A stretch of DNA of 64,000 bases from an uncultured Chitinophaga sp. (lineage in GTDB: Bacteria > Bacteroidota > Bacteroidia > Cytophagales > Cyclobacteriaceae), in NCBI GenBank assembly GCA_902168205.1, contig CABHOK010000007.1:620001-684000 (forward strand), written 5' to 3'. A program made the translations under genes and the position numbers. Under the pieces are notes generated by a model. It made no database searches, was not told the DNA's origin, and saw nothing but the letters and a program-made list of their open reading frames with translations. Of this stretch, positions 28,426-38,922 are shown piece by piece. Position 1 is the stretch's first letter; each line of letters opens with the position of its first letter.

Positions 28426-30987
28426 TTATTGCGGTACAAGTGTGTAACGTTTTCCTTTCTCTGTATAAATCTCCAGCTCATAACGCTGGCTATTATTCAT
28501 TGGAACCAAGGTAGCATCTGCGCTTTTCTTATACGGAGGTACAGCAGCAGCTTCGGTGAGCGGGTTACTAGTTATACCCTCTGCTTTAAAGGCTCCGGGT
28601 TCCAATACTTTTGCAGGTATAGCTGTGCGAACGCGACACAGACCACCTTGTTCAGAATAAATAGTTGCCCTCTTAAGTTTGCCGTCACGCCATGCTATAG
28701 TTACTTCAAAAGCACCGCGTGCTTTTATACCGGCTATATTTCCCGCCGGCCATGCATCCGGAAGTGCGGGGAGTATATGCAATACACCGTCATAGCTTTG
28801 CAATAGCATTTCAGTTATACCGGCTGTAGCTCCGAAATTACCATCGATCTGAAAAGGCGGATGTGCATCAAAAAGATTGGGATAAGTACCACCGCCACCC
28901 ATGGTTTCCTTTTTTGCCTTCGGATCTATATAGGTGAGTCCGTCCTTCAGAATTTTATAGGCATGATTACCATCGAGCAAACGCGCCCACCAGTTTATCT
29001 TCCATGCCATCGACCAGCCCGTGCTTACATCTCCGCGTTGCAGTAAAGATTGCCTGGCTGCAGCTGCAAGCTCTGGTGTACGCACAGGTGATATCTGATT
29101 GCCGGGATGTAAACCAAAGAGATGAGACAAGTGACGATGCTTGTCTGCCGGATCATCCCAGTCTTTAAACCACTCCTGTAGCTGCCCGTGTTTTCCAATG
29201 CGATACGGATATAGCCTGTCCAATGACTGTTTCACCTGTTTTGTAAATGCATCGTCTATACCCAACGCAGTGGCTGCACGCAGACAGTCTTCAAAGAGTT
29301 GTCGGGTAATCGCGATGTCCATGGTCGTAGCCATGCTTACCTGGTATTCTCTCCCATCGATCCTGAAAACATTCTCGGGTGAAGTGGATGGATTGGTTAC
29401 CAGGTACCCGTCCGGACCTTCCACGAGCCATGCCAGCAGAAACTGTGCAGCTCCGCGCATCAGGGGCCACGCTTTATCGCTCAGAAATTTTGTATCACCG
29501 GTAAATATATAGTGTTCCCACAAGTGCGTACTGAACCAGGCACCACTCATCGGCCAGCATGCCCACCGTGCCTGACTGCGCGGGTCCCATTCATATCCAC
29601 CGGGAGGAGATGTCTTCGCCCATACATCCGAGTTGTGGTGTGCACACCATCCTTCCGTTATACCATAATTGATGCGCGCTGTCTCAGCTCCGTTCAACGC
29701 GAGCTGTGCTATAAAATCCAGTAAGGGTATATGGCATTCCGAAAGATTGGTTGTCTCCGCGAGCCAGTAATTCATTTCGGTATTGATGTTCGTGGTATAA
29801 TTACTTCCCCACGGTGGCTTCACGTGATCGTTCCATATGCCCTGAAGATTCGCAGGCAGCCCCCCGGCACGCGAGCTGGAAATCAAGAGGTAACGTCCAT
29901 ACTGATAATATAGTGTTACCAGGTTAGGATCGGATTGTCCCTGATTAAACCGCTGCATGCGCTTATCTGTCGGTAATTTTTGTGCTTCGCGGTCATTGCC
30001 GAGATCAAGTGTTACACGATTGAAGAGCGATTGATAATCTGCCAGATGTATAGCCCTGAGTTGCTCAAATGATTTCTGTGAAGCAGCATTCATATATAGG
30101 CGTGCCTCCGTTGCGGGATCTTTACCCTGTAATCCCGCGGATCGGTTATACCCGTTAAAGCTTGTTGCTTCCGTGAGGTATATCGTTACAGCATCGGCTT
30201 TTGATATAGATAGACTAGTATCAGAGGCCGTGACTGTTCCTCCTTTCGCTTTTACCTGTAAATGCACTTCGAAGTTCATTCCTTCACCGGTCCAGTCATC
30301 ATATACTACCTGAAGAGGTTCGGACTCTCGATTAGCTACATGCATAGGAGCTTTACCGCGAAGGATAAGGTAGCCGTCTTGCTGCGATTGAACTTTGTAC
30401 TTTAATTTACTCTGAAGGCGCACCTGAAAAGATATACTTCTCTTCTCACTGGCGGTGAGCTGCATCATCAATACATTGTCGGGATGGCTAATGAAAGTTT
30501 CGCGATTGTACACTACCCCACCCGTTGTAAAAGTGGTTTTAGTTATAGCGGAAGCCAGATCGAGGGAACGATTATACTTTCTCGCTACAGTGTCCTCCAG
30601 GGAAAAATCAAGAAAGAGATCAGCCATGTGCAGGTAACGCGCAGAGTAAGGGCCTTGCATCTTCTTCCAGTATGCTTCTGCCAGCGCGTAGTTACTTTCT
30701 GCTACAGCCTCTCGTACAAGCGGCAAATATTTAATAGCATTTGGATTGTTACCCGGATCCGGATAGCCCGACCACAGCGTATTGTCATTCAACTGCAGGC
30801 GTTCGTGCTGCACCCCACCAAACACCATGGCTCCAGTTTTACCATTACCTAACGGCAATGCTTCCTCCCATGCTTTAGCAGGTTGTGTATACCAAAGAGA
30901 AAGTGGCAGCTTTTGTGCTGCCGGTTGTGCACTCGCTATATATACCAGAAAGTAAACAAAAATAAAAATACATATTCTTTGTAGCAT
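28426..30987 (-). CDS. GH95 alpha-L-fucosidase/alpha-L-galactosidase
   Basis: The 853-residue exported enzyme has a signal peptide ending IASAQ. Family signatures run in order: LWYTQPAKAWEEALPLGNGK (about 31-50), LNDNTLWSGYPDPG (about 67-80), NTNINTEMNYWLAE (about 400-413, with the catalytic asparagines), NPSTSPEN (about 533, with the general-acid Glu) and HPPFQIDGNFG (about 712, with the conserved Asp). GH95 enzymes are inverting and remove terminal alpha-1,2-linked L-fucose, or L-galactose in some plant glycans. It is the first glycosidase after SusD, with a 226-nt gap that may hold a processing site. Together with GH2 and GH29 it points to a fucosylated galactoside target. Confidence 0.95.
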   Translation of the reverse strand: MLQRICIFIFVYFLVYIASAQPAAQKLPLSLWYTQPAKAWEEALPLGNGKTGAMVFGGVQHERLQLNDNTLWSGYPDPGNNPNAIKYLPLVREAVAESNYALAEAYWKKMQGPYSARYLHMADLFLDFSLEDTVARKYNRSLDLASAITKTTFTTGGVVYNRETFISHPDNVLMMQLTASEKRSISFQVRLQSKLKYKVQSQQDGYLILRGKAPMHVANRESEPLQVVYDDWTGEGMNFEVHLQVKAKGGTVTASDTSLSISKADAVTIYLTEATSFNGYNRSAGLQGKDPATEARLYMNAASQKSFEQLRAIHLADYQSLFNRVTLDLGNDREAQKLPTDKRMQRFNQGQSDPNLVTLYYQYGRYLLISSSRAGGLPANLQGIWNDHVKPPWGSNYTTNINTEMNYWLAETTNLSECHIPLLDFIAQLALNGAETARINYGITEGWCAHHNSDVWAKTSPPGGYEWDPRSQARWACWPMSGAWFSTHLWEHYIFTGDTKFLSDKAWPLMRGAAQFLLAWLVEGPDGYLVTNPSTSPENVFRIDGREYQVSMATTMDIAITRQLFEDCLRAATALGIDDAFTKQVKQSLDRLYPYRIGKHGQLQEWFKDWDDPADKHRHLSHLFGLHPGNQISPVRTPELAAAARQSLLQRGDVSTGWSMAWKINWWARLLDGNHAYKILKDGLTYIDPKAKKETMGGGGTYPNLFDAHPPFQIDGNFGATAGITEMLLQSYDGVLHILPALPDAWPAGNIAGIKARGAFEVTIAWRDGKLKRATIYSEQGGLCRVRTAIPAKVLEPGAFKAEGITSNPLTEAAAVPPYKKSADATLVPMNNSQRYELEIYTEKGKRYTLVPQ

Positions 30988-31213
30988 GTACTAACCCTCC
31001 TCTTCAACAGACTATAAAATGGACCATTTCCCTTACAGTACTTTCAGATTTTATTTTGCGCTGCATGTCCTATTTTAAAATTTATTCGTTACACTATACA
31101 GTTCCTTTACATCTTTAGGTGTGTTCCAAAATACCAGAGCCCTCGCATGTCAGGCCCTGGATTCTGAATAGCCGCTAACGTAACTCCCTTATGAAATTTA
31201 CCATGCTATCTAT

Positions 31214-32716
31214 CTATTGCCACGGTGGATTATTCTGCCACACGCCTTGCATAATGTCCATTTGTGATTGTGGAATAGGCCAGAGATATCCATCAAATTT
31301 TCGCTTGCTTCCATTCTGATGATACTGAATCGTAGGAATGATTTCATCGGCAATGCCCCAGCGAAGCAGATCATTGAAACGTAATCCCTCATAAGCAAGC
31401 TCCACTCTTCTTTCATTCCGGATGTTCTCCTGTGTGAGTTCTGTTTTAGGTGGCATATTTACTCCGGTGCGGGTGCGCACTGCATTCAACGCATCCAAGG
31501 CACGCGTGTCGGACACCTGTCCACTTTCAAACATCGCTTCGGCATATAGCAGGAGTAAATCGGCATAGCGCATCTTTACTATATCCTGATCGCTAAGGTT
31601 CGAAGAGTTGGCTGTGCGTATGGTCGGATCAATCCATTTTTTGAAAGCCATGTTTGTAAAGGGTATAGCACTTTCGGAGACACGACCATCGTTGGAGAAA
31701 GTACCCGTCTTGGTATTATTGATCCACGGATCTCCGCTCTGAAATATAGTCATCTTCAGGCGCGGATCTTTTTGTCCTGTATCCGGATTGATCTCATACG
31801 AATCACGCAACTTCGGTGTCGGGAAAACCGACATGCGACTGCTTACATACTGATCGAGCTGATGATAATCATCCGGTGCGGTATACATTACGGAGAACAT
31901 GATCTCCGGATTGTTCTTCTGCTCATTAAAAAATATACCGGAATAATTTGTATGCAGCCTGAACGGATTCTGTGAATCACCAATGAGACTCCAGGCCACA
32001 TCGGCTGCTTCGGCAAAGCGCTGATTATTCATCAGAATACGTACCTTCAGCATAATTGCACTTCCCCTCACGGCATGTCCATCGGTATAGGCAACATTGG
32101 GCAATCCCGCTATAGCGATATCAATATCTTGCAGCAATTGCTCCACGATCTGCGCTTTAGGCGTACGGGGTGTCTGATTGTAATCTCCTTCTATACCCTG
32201 TTGCAATGTCAGCACGAGGGGAACATCTCCGTATAGCTGCACCAGTTCATTATAGAAATAGCAACGATTAAAGAGTGCTTCACCTTTATACTTGTTATAG
32301 TTGGTTTCTGAAAGTATACCTTTTACCTGATCGATATTATCGAGGAAGTAATTTGCTTTAGCTATAGCATTGTAACAATCGCTCCAGAACTGATTGATCG
32401 CACCACCGGTGCTGGGATTGATTCCCCCCTGCATGATGCCCTGATACCCGGCAAAGCTTGAAGTAATGATCGCGTTGTCCGATAGAGCTTCAATGTCCAT
32501 AGCCACACCGTTGGCTCCACGTACCGAACCAAATATACTGGTACGGTAACCGGAGTACGAAGCCGTTAACGCAGCCTGTGCATCCTGCTCGGTCTTCCAG
32601 AAATCTTTCGAATCAATTTGCGTAAGTGGTTCCTTATCCAGCAGATCGCTGCAGGCTGTCAATATAGCAACCAGTGCAATCAGGTATATATATCTGTTTT
32701 GTTTCATTGTCATCAT
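31214..32716 (-). CDS. SusD/RagB family lipoprotein of the PUL
   Basis: The product is about 500 residues. ATG at 32716 (MMTMKQNRYIYL) was chosen, 1 nt after the SusC stop, because it places a lipoprotein signal (lipobox ILTAC) at the N-terminus. The longer open frame would extend into susC and lack an N-terminal signal. SusD hallmarks include SDLLDKEPLTQIDSKDFW after the lipid-bearing Cys, ALFNRCYFYNELVQLYGDVP, MRYADLLLLYAEAMFESG and RRVELAYEGLRFNDLLRWG near the C-terminus, then WPIPQSQMDIM. It pairs with SusC to bind the glycan at the cell surface. The overlap-like spacing implies translational coupling to SusC. Confidence 0.95.
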   Translation of the reverse strand: MMTMKQNRYIYLIALVAILTACSDLLDKEPLTQIDSKDFWKTEQDAQAALTASYSGYRTSIFGSVRGANGVAMDIEALSDNAIITSSFAGYQGIMQGGINPSTGGAINQFWSDCYNAIAKANYFLDNIDQVKGILSETNYNKYKGEALFNRCYFYNELVQLYGDVPLVLTLQQGIEGDYNQTPRTPKAQIVEQLLQDIDIAIAGLPNVAYTDGHAVRGSAIMLKVRILMNNQRFAEAADVAWSLIGDSQNPFRLHTNYSGIFFNEQKNNPEIMFSVMYTAPDDYHQLDQYVSSRMSVFPTPKLRDSYEINPDTGQKDPRLKMTIFQSGDPWINNTKTGTFSNDGRVSESAIPFTNMAFKKWIDPTIRTANSSNLSDQDIVKMRYADLLLLYAEAMFESGQVSDTRALDALNAVRTRTGVNMPPKTELTQENIRNERRVELAYEGLRFNDLLRWGIADEIIPTIQYHQNGSKRKFDGYLWPIPQSQMDIMQGVWQNNPPWQ

Positions 32717-32717
32717 A

Positions 32718-35700
32718 TCATAATGTTGCACGTACGCCAAAGGAATACAAAGTAGACTGCGGGTAAATAGCTGCGCGGGCCGAGCCGGTGGCAGTGCGCT
32801 CGGGATCAAGTCCCTGGAAAAATTTGGTAAAGGTCACCAGGTTGTCCGCCGATGCGTATAGTCTTAACGACTGTATCTTTACCCGCTGACTCCACGCCGT
32901 TGGTATAGTATATCCCAGTTGAATGTTCTTGATACGCATGTATGAAGAATTGCCCAGCCAGAACGTTGAGTTTTGCGAATTCGGTGTATAGCCACTGTCT
33001 ACGAATACATGAGGAATAGAATTGGATGTTCCCTCGCCATCCCAGGCATCGGTCTTCCACCACGTAGGCGGTGCAGATGCCTGGTTGAAAGGCGATACAC
33101 CCCAGCCGGTCACATACGTCTTTCGTCCATATACACCCTGAACAAAAACACTCAGGTCAAATGACTTATAGCTTGCCGACAGATTTATACCGTAGTTGAA
33201 TTTCGGGAAGACACCTTCTACGGTTGTCCGATCGTATGTGAGATCAATTCTTCCATCCGGTATACCTTCTGGTCCGCTTATATCTTTGAACTTGAGATCG
33301 CCCGGCTTGGGTGCAATACTCGTATACGAAGTTGTAGGACCATTATCAATCTCGGCCTGGCTCTGATATATACCATCTTGTATCAACACATAATATGTAT
33401 TATAGGGAAGACCTTCCTGCCGGATGTTTACACCGCTGATCTCGCGTGCACCAAAACGGATAAGTTTATTCCGGTATGTCTCCAGGTTTGCATTGATGCT
33501 ATAGCTGAATTCACCAATCTTGTTACGATGGCCCAGCATAAATTCCCAGCCCGTATTTTCCAGTATACCATCATTTATAGTCGGTGCGTTTATACCGATG
33601 TGATCCGGCACCTGCAAACTCCGAAGTATATCTTTGGTAGTCTTTTTATACCAGTCAACCGAACCGGTAAGTCTTGCATTGAAAAGTGCGAAGTCCAAAC
33701 CGAAATCCGTAACCGTTGTTGTCTCCCATTTAATATTTGCATTGTTGATCGAGCGCCTGCTGATGCCTTGCGCCAGGGAACCGTTAAAGCTATAATCCAG
33801 TGTCTCATCGTCAGGAGCAGTGGATATATTCAGAATATTCTGGTATGGATAGTTACCTATATTTTGATTTCCGAGTTGTCCCCAGGAGCCGCGTACTTTC
33901 AGTTCATCCAGCCAGCCTATACCTTTCATAAACTGCTCTTCAGTAATGCGCCATCCACCGGATACCGAAGGGAACAACGCCCACCGGTTATTCTTCGGAA
34001 AGCGTGATGATGCATCGTAGCGGAAGCTGGCCTCCAGAAGATATTTACCTGCAAAGTCATAATTTACTCTTCCGAAAAAGGACTGTATAGCCCACTCGTA
34101 TGCATTGCTTCCGTTCGTCTGGCTGGCAGCCGGAGCTACAGCAAGTTCCCACAACTCGGTTGAAGGCAGTTTGGTACGATACGCATCAAGCCGATCATAG
34201 CGATAGCTCTCCTGTTGATATCCCGCCAATGCACTTACTGAATGTACCGTTGAAAATGTTTTGGTATAGTTCAATGTACCAAACAATGTATACTGGTTCT
34301 CGCGTGTGTTACGTTGTGCAAGTGAATGTGCACCTCCGTTCCAAACGGATCCCTGGTTGTGTATACCGTTGGCATCCGGAAAGAATTCATATCCTACGGA
34401 TGAGACAACAAGTGCTTTCCCCATCTCTTCTTCAAAACGAACCGATCCTTTTACTTCTGCACTCAGTCCTTCGATGATGGATACGTTGAGATAAGGACTG
34501 AATAACAAATAGCTGTTCACAAATTCTTTGCCCCCTCCTGCTGTTGCTATAGCAATTGGATTTTTGTTACCGCCTTTATTTTGAAAAGCATACGCGGTAT
34601 ATCTGCCACTGCCATCGGCAAGTTGCGGTGTGCTGGTGGGTGGTGCGGCGTACGCAGAGAGCATCTGATCTTCCGAACTGTTTGAATCGATTAACTGCGG
34701 ACCGGTGTTACCAGTTGTGAGTGCAGTATCGTGTCGCTTACCGCGCGCCATGGAAATGTTACTGCCAAACGTTACGCGGCTTCCTAAATTTGTTTTGAAG
34801 TTTACCTGCGCATCGTAACGTTTATAGTCAGTGGCAAGCAGCAGGCCTGTCTCATCCAGCACACCAAAGCCTACATTAAACGTTGTGCCGGCCTTACCAC
34901 CATTCACACTCAAAAAGTGTTTCTGAATGGGTGCTCTGCGAATAAGATAACTTGTCCAATCAGCGCTTGGGTATTGAGCCGGATCTGTAAGAGCACCCTG
35001 CCGGTACATTTCAATCTGTTCATCGGTATAGCGCCACTGTGTTTGCCGGCCGGAGTGATCGATCGCCTTGTTCATCAGCTCCATATACTCTACGGAGTTC
35101 GTTACCCGGTCGGTCTTGATCGAAGGATTCTGCGTAGAGTAATTATAGTTATAGTCTATGCTAAGCCGGCCTTCTTTCCCTTTCTTGGTTGTTACGAGTA
35201 TAACTCCATTCGCAGCACGTGAACCATATATAGCAGCCGATGCAGCGTCCTTCAGTACGGATATATCTTCAATCACATTCGGGTTTAGCAATTCAAGTTT
35301 ACCTTCCACACCATCGATCAGCACCAGCGGATTACTTCCGGCAGAACTGAATGTACCTTGTCCGCGAATGCGTATCTGGTTACTTTCATCGCCCGGTGCC
35401 GAAGAGTTCTGTGTGATCTGTAAACCCGGAGTGCGACCTTGCAACAGCGCTACGGTACTCGGCGCCTGCCGCGTAGTGATCTCCTCTCCCGTTACCGTTG
35501 AGACAGCTGCGGTCATATTTACTTTCTTCTGTGTTCCATAGCCCACCACCACCACTTCACTGAGTGTTTGTACATCGGGCTGCAGGGTTATGTTGAGCGT
35601 TGTCTTTCCCTCGAGCGGAATACGTTGTGTCTTATAGCCTATAAAGGAAAAGACAAGTATAGCATCCGGATTGGATACCGTGAGACTATATTCTCCCAGC

Positions 35701-35897
35701 GCATCCGTAGTTGTACCGGTAGCAGTTCCTTCAATCATAACACTGACACCGGGTAGTTCACTGCCGTCATCCGAAACAATCTTTCCTTTTACCTGTTGTG
35801 CCTGCGATGCCTGGCAAAAGAGCAATACTACCGCAGTGAGTCCAAATCCTATGCGCAGCGTGTTTATACTATCTTGTAATATTCTTTTCATACGCAT
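32718..35897 (-). CDS. SusC/RagA family TonB-dependent transporter of the PUL
   Basis: The 1059-residue product has a signal peptide ending ASQAQ, a carboxypeptidase-like regulatory domain (VKGKIVSDDGSELPGVSVMI, about 36-110), the SusC signature LSEVVVVGYGTQKK (about 113-126), a plug domain (about 130-240; YGSRAANGVILVTTKKGKEG) and a C-terminal barrel. It imports the partly processed glycan into the periplasm. It is the second large gene of the operon, separated from GH2 by 521 nt carrying two perfect hairpins close to its start, which could stabilise its mRNA relative to the glycosidases. ATG at 35897 and ATG at 35891 are both plausible starts. Strict co-expression with the adjacent SusD is expected. 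Confidence 0.95.
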   Translation of the reverse strand: MRMKRILQDSINTLRIGFGLTAVVLLFCQASQAQQVKGKIVSDDGSELPGVSVMIEGTATGTTTDALGEYSLTVSNPDAILVFSFIGYKTQRIPLEGKTTLNITLQPDVQTLSEVVVVGYGTQKKVNMTAAVSTVTGEEITTRQAPSTVALLQGRTPGLQITQNSSAPGDESNQIRIRGQGTFSSAGSNPLVLIDGVEGKLELLNPNVIEDISVLKDAASAAIYGSRAANGVILVTTKKGKEGRLSIDYNYNYSTQNPSIKTDRVTNSVEYMELMNKAIDHSGRQTQWRYTDEQIEMYRQGALTDPAQYPSADWTSYLIRRAPIQKHFLSVNGGKAGTTFNVGFGVLDETGLLLATDYKRYDAQVNFKTNLGSRVTFGSNISMARGKRHDTALTTGNTGPQLIDSNSSEDQMLSAYAAPPTSTPQLADGSGRYTAYAFQNKGGNKNPIAIATAGGGKEFVNSYLLFSPYLNVSIIEGLSAEVKGSVRFEEEMGKALVVSSVGYEFFPDANGIHNQGSVWNGGAHSLAQRNTRENQYTLFGTLNYTKTFSTVHSVSALAGYQQESYRYDRLDAYRTKLPSTELWELAVAPAASQTNGSNAYEWAIQSFFGRVNYDFAGKYLLEASFRYDASSRFPKNNRWALFPSVSGGWRITEEQFMKGIGWLDELKVRGSWGQLGNQNIGNYPYQNILNISTAPDDETLDYSFNGSLAQGISRRSINNANIKWETTTVTDFGLDFALFNARLTGSVDWYKKTTKDILRSLQVPDHIGINAPTINDGILENTGWEFMLGHRNKIGEFSYSINANLETYRNKLIRFGAREISGVNIRQEGLPYNTYYVLIQDGIYQSQAEIDNGPTTSYTSIAPKPGDLKFKDISGPEGIPDGRIDLTYDRTTVEGVFPKFNYGINLSASYKSFDLSVFVQGVYGRKTYVTGWGVSPFNQASAPPTWWKTDAWDGEGTSNSIPHVFVDSGYTPNSQNSTFWLGNSSYMRIKNIQLGYTIPTAWSQRVKIQSLRLYASADNLVTFTKFFQGLDPERTATGSARAAIYPQSTLYSFGVRATL

Positions 35898-36418
35898 ACA
35901 GGTTTAGTTTCCGAAACTGGATTCGTGTGCTGTGCTATATGTCTCAAATGACATATACCGGACCGGAGTAACAACCGCATACCCGTTGTTACTATACCGG
36001 CTGAATTCACTGGATTGTGTTTCATAACAAATGATGGTTTAGGGGCTTCGTGGTATATTTTACCTGCACCGACAGATCACGCGATGAAAATTACTTCCTT
36101 ACGCAATCGTTTGATGCACGGCTCAATTTTGCGCCTAAACCTTTATTATCGGGGTATAAAAACTGTTCAAATACAGGAAGAAATCGTTCGTAGCATGGAT
36201 TTTTAGCAGTATAGATCGAAATGCCACACATTATCGGGCAGGAAGTCCACGTGCGATGATGTATATCTCCGAAAAATAAAATTCACCGCAATAAATATAG
36301 TATCACGGTCTGGCGATTCGGCTGGATATACTTTAAAAGACATAAAGAGACAATCCGTTTCCGCAGCGCAGAACGGTACAGGTATATATTCAGATCATGT
36401 ATGACTCCTAACAGCCCG
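35898..36418. other. Intercistronic region between GH2 and susC
   Basis: This 521-bp stretch holds no credible gene; a 63-codon plus-strand frame at 36015 has no coding character. Its left end, the susC leader, contains two hairpins described separately. The rest shows no repeat or clear promoter, though an internal promoter for susC is likely given its size. Confidence 0.5.
35936..35993 (-). promoter_or_regulatory. Two perfect hairpins in the susC leader
   Basis: The first is TATATGTC (35936-35943) and GACATATA (35950-35957), 8-bp arms with a 6-nt loop. The second is AGTAACAAC (35967-35975) and GTTGTTACT (35985-35993), 9-bp arms with a 9-nt loop, extended outward by CCGG/CCGG. They start 39 nt upstream of the susC start codon and lack a U-tract, so an mRNA-stabilising or regulatory leader is more likely than termination. 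Confidence 0.5.
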
Positions 36419-38896
36419 CTACGGTGCTGCGGTTTTTAACTCGGCCAGATTCAAAAAGATTACAGGCAGACCAGGCGATTGAACACACAGTATATTTTTA
36501 CCCGCATTCGTATCCAGTTTTATAACAGTACGACCATTGTAGGCTTGCACTTGCCTGGAACCTGATGATGTTCCCAGGTTATCAATCAGCTTACCTTCAC
36601 CTGCCAGTGAAAAGTATATCCAATTGCGGGCGTCCAGGCAGAGTATATTATTTTCATCGACAAGTTTTACTTGTACCGTAACCGTATCGCCATCAGAGCC
36701 GATCTTCTCTGCTACAAGTTTCGCAGGATTACCCCACGACTCCGACTGATAGCGCTGAGTGATCTCATCTTCAATTACAACTTTATCTTTACGCGCTTTT
36801 ACCCGGAGTATATTATTTCCATTGGCAAAGGAAACCATCCAACGCAAACCAGCAGCAGGGAAGTCCTGACTGTTGCGTTTTTTTATACCATAACTTTTTC
36901 CATTCACAAACAACTCGGCTTCATCGCAGTTGGAATATACCTTTACCATTTTCTGTTCGCCTGCTTTGCCCCAGCGCACCGGCCATGTGTGTCCATATAT
37001 ATGCGCCATCGGCTTATCGGTCCAGTATGATTGAAACACATAGTATGATTCTTTGGGAGTAAAGTCGCGTGCTACAACACCTTTCTGATTTACATACGGC
37101 ACCGGATTATCAGGGCGCACGGGTGTTGAAAAATCCTTGAACGGCCAGTATGCTGTACCGGTAAGCCACGGCATGGTTTCTTGTTCTTTCAAATGCCAGT
37201 CGATAAGATTGCAGATATAGGTCTCGCTCCAATCGCCATCTTTTGAGACACGTGTGCTGCCACCATATAGCGAAGCATCACCTTTGCGCTCGTCTGCTCC
37301 GCTGCCCGTTGTAATTTTCTCAACCACGGTCTCGGCTTCTTCCGAATGTCGTCCCGCATGGCTATCGCCTCCCCACTCTACATGCAGAAAATGTTTTACA
37401 CCTTCAAACTCCTTTCGCGATACTTCTTTATACTCGGTATAGCGCCCCCTGTACCAACCGGCCCAGATGGAAGGAGAATATACATCTACTATATCTTTAC
37501 AAAAGTCGCACCGGCGGATAGCAGTTTTGCGCGAGGGGTCGGTAGCATGTGCGAGATCATTCAGTTCTTTCATGAATGCTCGGATCTTTGCTTTGTCAAA
37601 TTCAGGAAAGTCACCAGGCCAATCATTTTCATTTCCCAATCCCCAGAGTATAACAGAGGGATGATTATAATGCTGACGGATCATGTTGGTAAGCATTCTG
37701 CGCGCCTGCGCTTTATATACATCGCCACCTAATCCACCGCGACACCACGGTATCTCTTCCCACACCAGAATACCCAGACTGTCGCACAGATTTAAAACGA
37801 TACGCGATTGCTGATAATGTCCCAAACGTATAAAGTTCACCCCCATCGTTTTCATCATGATCATTTCCTGGCGGATCATCGCTTCCGTCATGGCACCGCC
37901 TACACCGGCATGATCTTCATGACGATGTGTTCCGCGCAGCAGCAGGCGCTTGCCATTGAGCAGAAATGGTCCGTGATCCTCAAAGGTAAAACTGCGAATG
38001 CCGGTCTTCTCGCTATATATATGCACACCAGCAGGAGATGTAAGTTTCGCTTCCACCGTATAGAGGTAGGGTTGTGCGGGCGACCACAGTTGCGGCTTTT
38101 TTAAAGTAGCATTCCAGGTATACAGAGAATCCTTTGCAGTAAGCGATGCGCGCTGTCGTTCGATTACTTTACCAGCGGGCGAAATCAATTGTATATCCAG
38201 TGTGGCACTAGCTTGTCCGCTATTCCGTAATTCTGTTTTTACCTGCAGCAATGCTATACCTTGTTCCGTTACCTGCGATGCTATCGACAGGTGATTCACA
38301 GATGCTCGGGGTGTATATACCAGGTTCAGATAACGCATCATTCCTCCGTATACGTTGAAATCAGAAAGGTTCGAAGGAATCATCTCCAGGTCACGGGAAT
38401 TATCGCAGCGGATCACCAGCGGTATCTTTCCGCCAAACTGTTTTTGCAACGCTTCATTTTTCTGAACCGCTTCTACAGCATCGGTTATGTCAACAGTCCA
38501 TTCGTCATAGCCACCCACATGGGAACCCACTCGTGTGGTATAAATATATACTTCCGTTTTCTGCCCGGCACCTTCGAAATGCAAAAGCGTTCGTCCTTTA
38601 CTATATGGATTGGTTATGGGTATTAATGTTCGATACCAGCCTGCGCCCTGGTAATACGATACATCCGGATCAACAGCATCTTCGGCATTGAAGCAATGCG
38701 GCAAGGTAACATCCGTCCAGGCGGGAACACTTTCCGGAGCACCCTCACCTACCGTACGCACGGCTTCCCATATACCGCCAAGATCACCTCTGAAAAATTT
38801 CCAATCGTTGATCAAACGGGTACGCTGTCCCTGCGCATGTGCAAAAACAACGGTCAATGCGATTACTATACTATTGATTATAAACTTCTTTATCAT
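36419..38896 (-). CDS. GH2 family glycosidase (beta-galactosidase/beta-glucuronidase type)
   Basis: The 825-residue exported enzyme has a signal peptide ending VVFAHAQ. The GH2 architecture is complete: a jelly-roll sugar-binding domain (YYQGAGWYRTLI, about 82-93; GGYDEWTVDIT), an immunoglobulin-like domain and a TIM barrel with LLRGTHRHEDH (about 318), VNFIRLGHYQQSR and the acid/base Glu in WGLGNENDWPG (about 420). The probable nucleophile Glu is in FLHVEWGGDSH (about 506). C-terminal beta domains include EAELFVNGKSYG. Activity on beta-galactosides, beta-glucuronides or beta-mannosides cannot be separated by sequence. It is the first large gene of the PUL, facing the regulator across a 456-bp divergent region. 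Confidence 0.94.
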   Translation of the reverse strand: MIKKFIINSIVIALTVVFAHAQGQRTRLINDWKFFRGDLGGIWEAVRTVGEGAPESVPAWTDVTLPHCFNAEDAVDPDVSYYQGAGWYRTLIPITNPYSKGRTLLHFEGAGQKTEVYIYTTRVGSHVGGYDEWTVDITDAVEAVQKNEALQKQFGGKIPLVIRCDNSRDLEMIPSNLSDFNVYGGMMRYLNLVYTPRASVNHLSIASQVTEQGIALLQVKTELRNSGQASATLDIQLISPAGKVIERQRASLTAKDSLYTWNATLKKPQLWSPAQPYLYTVEAKLTSPAGVHIYSEKTGIRSFTFEDHGPFLLNGKRLLLRGTHRHEDHAGVGGAMTEAMIRQEMIMMKTMGVNFIRLGHYQQSRIVLNLCDSLGILVWEEIPWCRGGLGGDVYKAQARRMLTNMIRQHYNHPSVILWGLGNENDWPGDFPEFDKAKIRAFMKELNDLAHATDPSRKTAIRRCDFCKDIVDVYSPSIWAGWYRGRYTEYKEVSRKEFEGVKHFLHVEWGGDSHAGRHSEEAETVVEKITTGSGADERKGDASLYGGSTRVSKDGDWSETYICNLIDWHLKEQETMPWLTGTAYWPFKDFSTPVRPDNPVPYVNQKGVVARDFTPKESYYVFQSYWTDKPMAHIYGHTWPVRWGKAGEQKMVKVYSNCDEAELFVNGKSYGIKKRNSQDFPAAGLRWMVSFANGNNILRVKARKDKVVIEDEITQRYQSESWGNPAKLVAEKIGSDGDTVTVQVKLVDENNILCLDARNWIYFSLAGEGKLIDNLGTSSGSRQVQAYNGRTVIKLDTNAGKNILCVQSPGLPVIFLNLAELKTAAP

Positions 38897-38922
38897 ACTT
38901 GCTTTCTATACACGTCTATTCA

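Noticed and set aside
32717-32809. Upstream extension of the PUL SusD frame
   Set aside because: It overlaps the end of susC and would bury the lipoprotein signal peptide.
33378-34007. 209-codon open frame on the plus strand
   Set aside because: Antisense to susC; no signal, domain or spacing that fits a gene.
36015-36206. 63-codon plus-strand frame between GH2 and susC
   Set aside because: No motif, no neighbour on that strand, and poor codon character.
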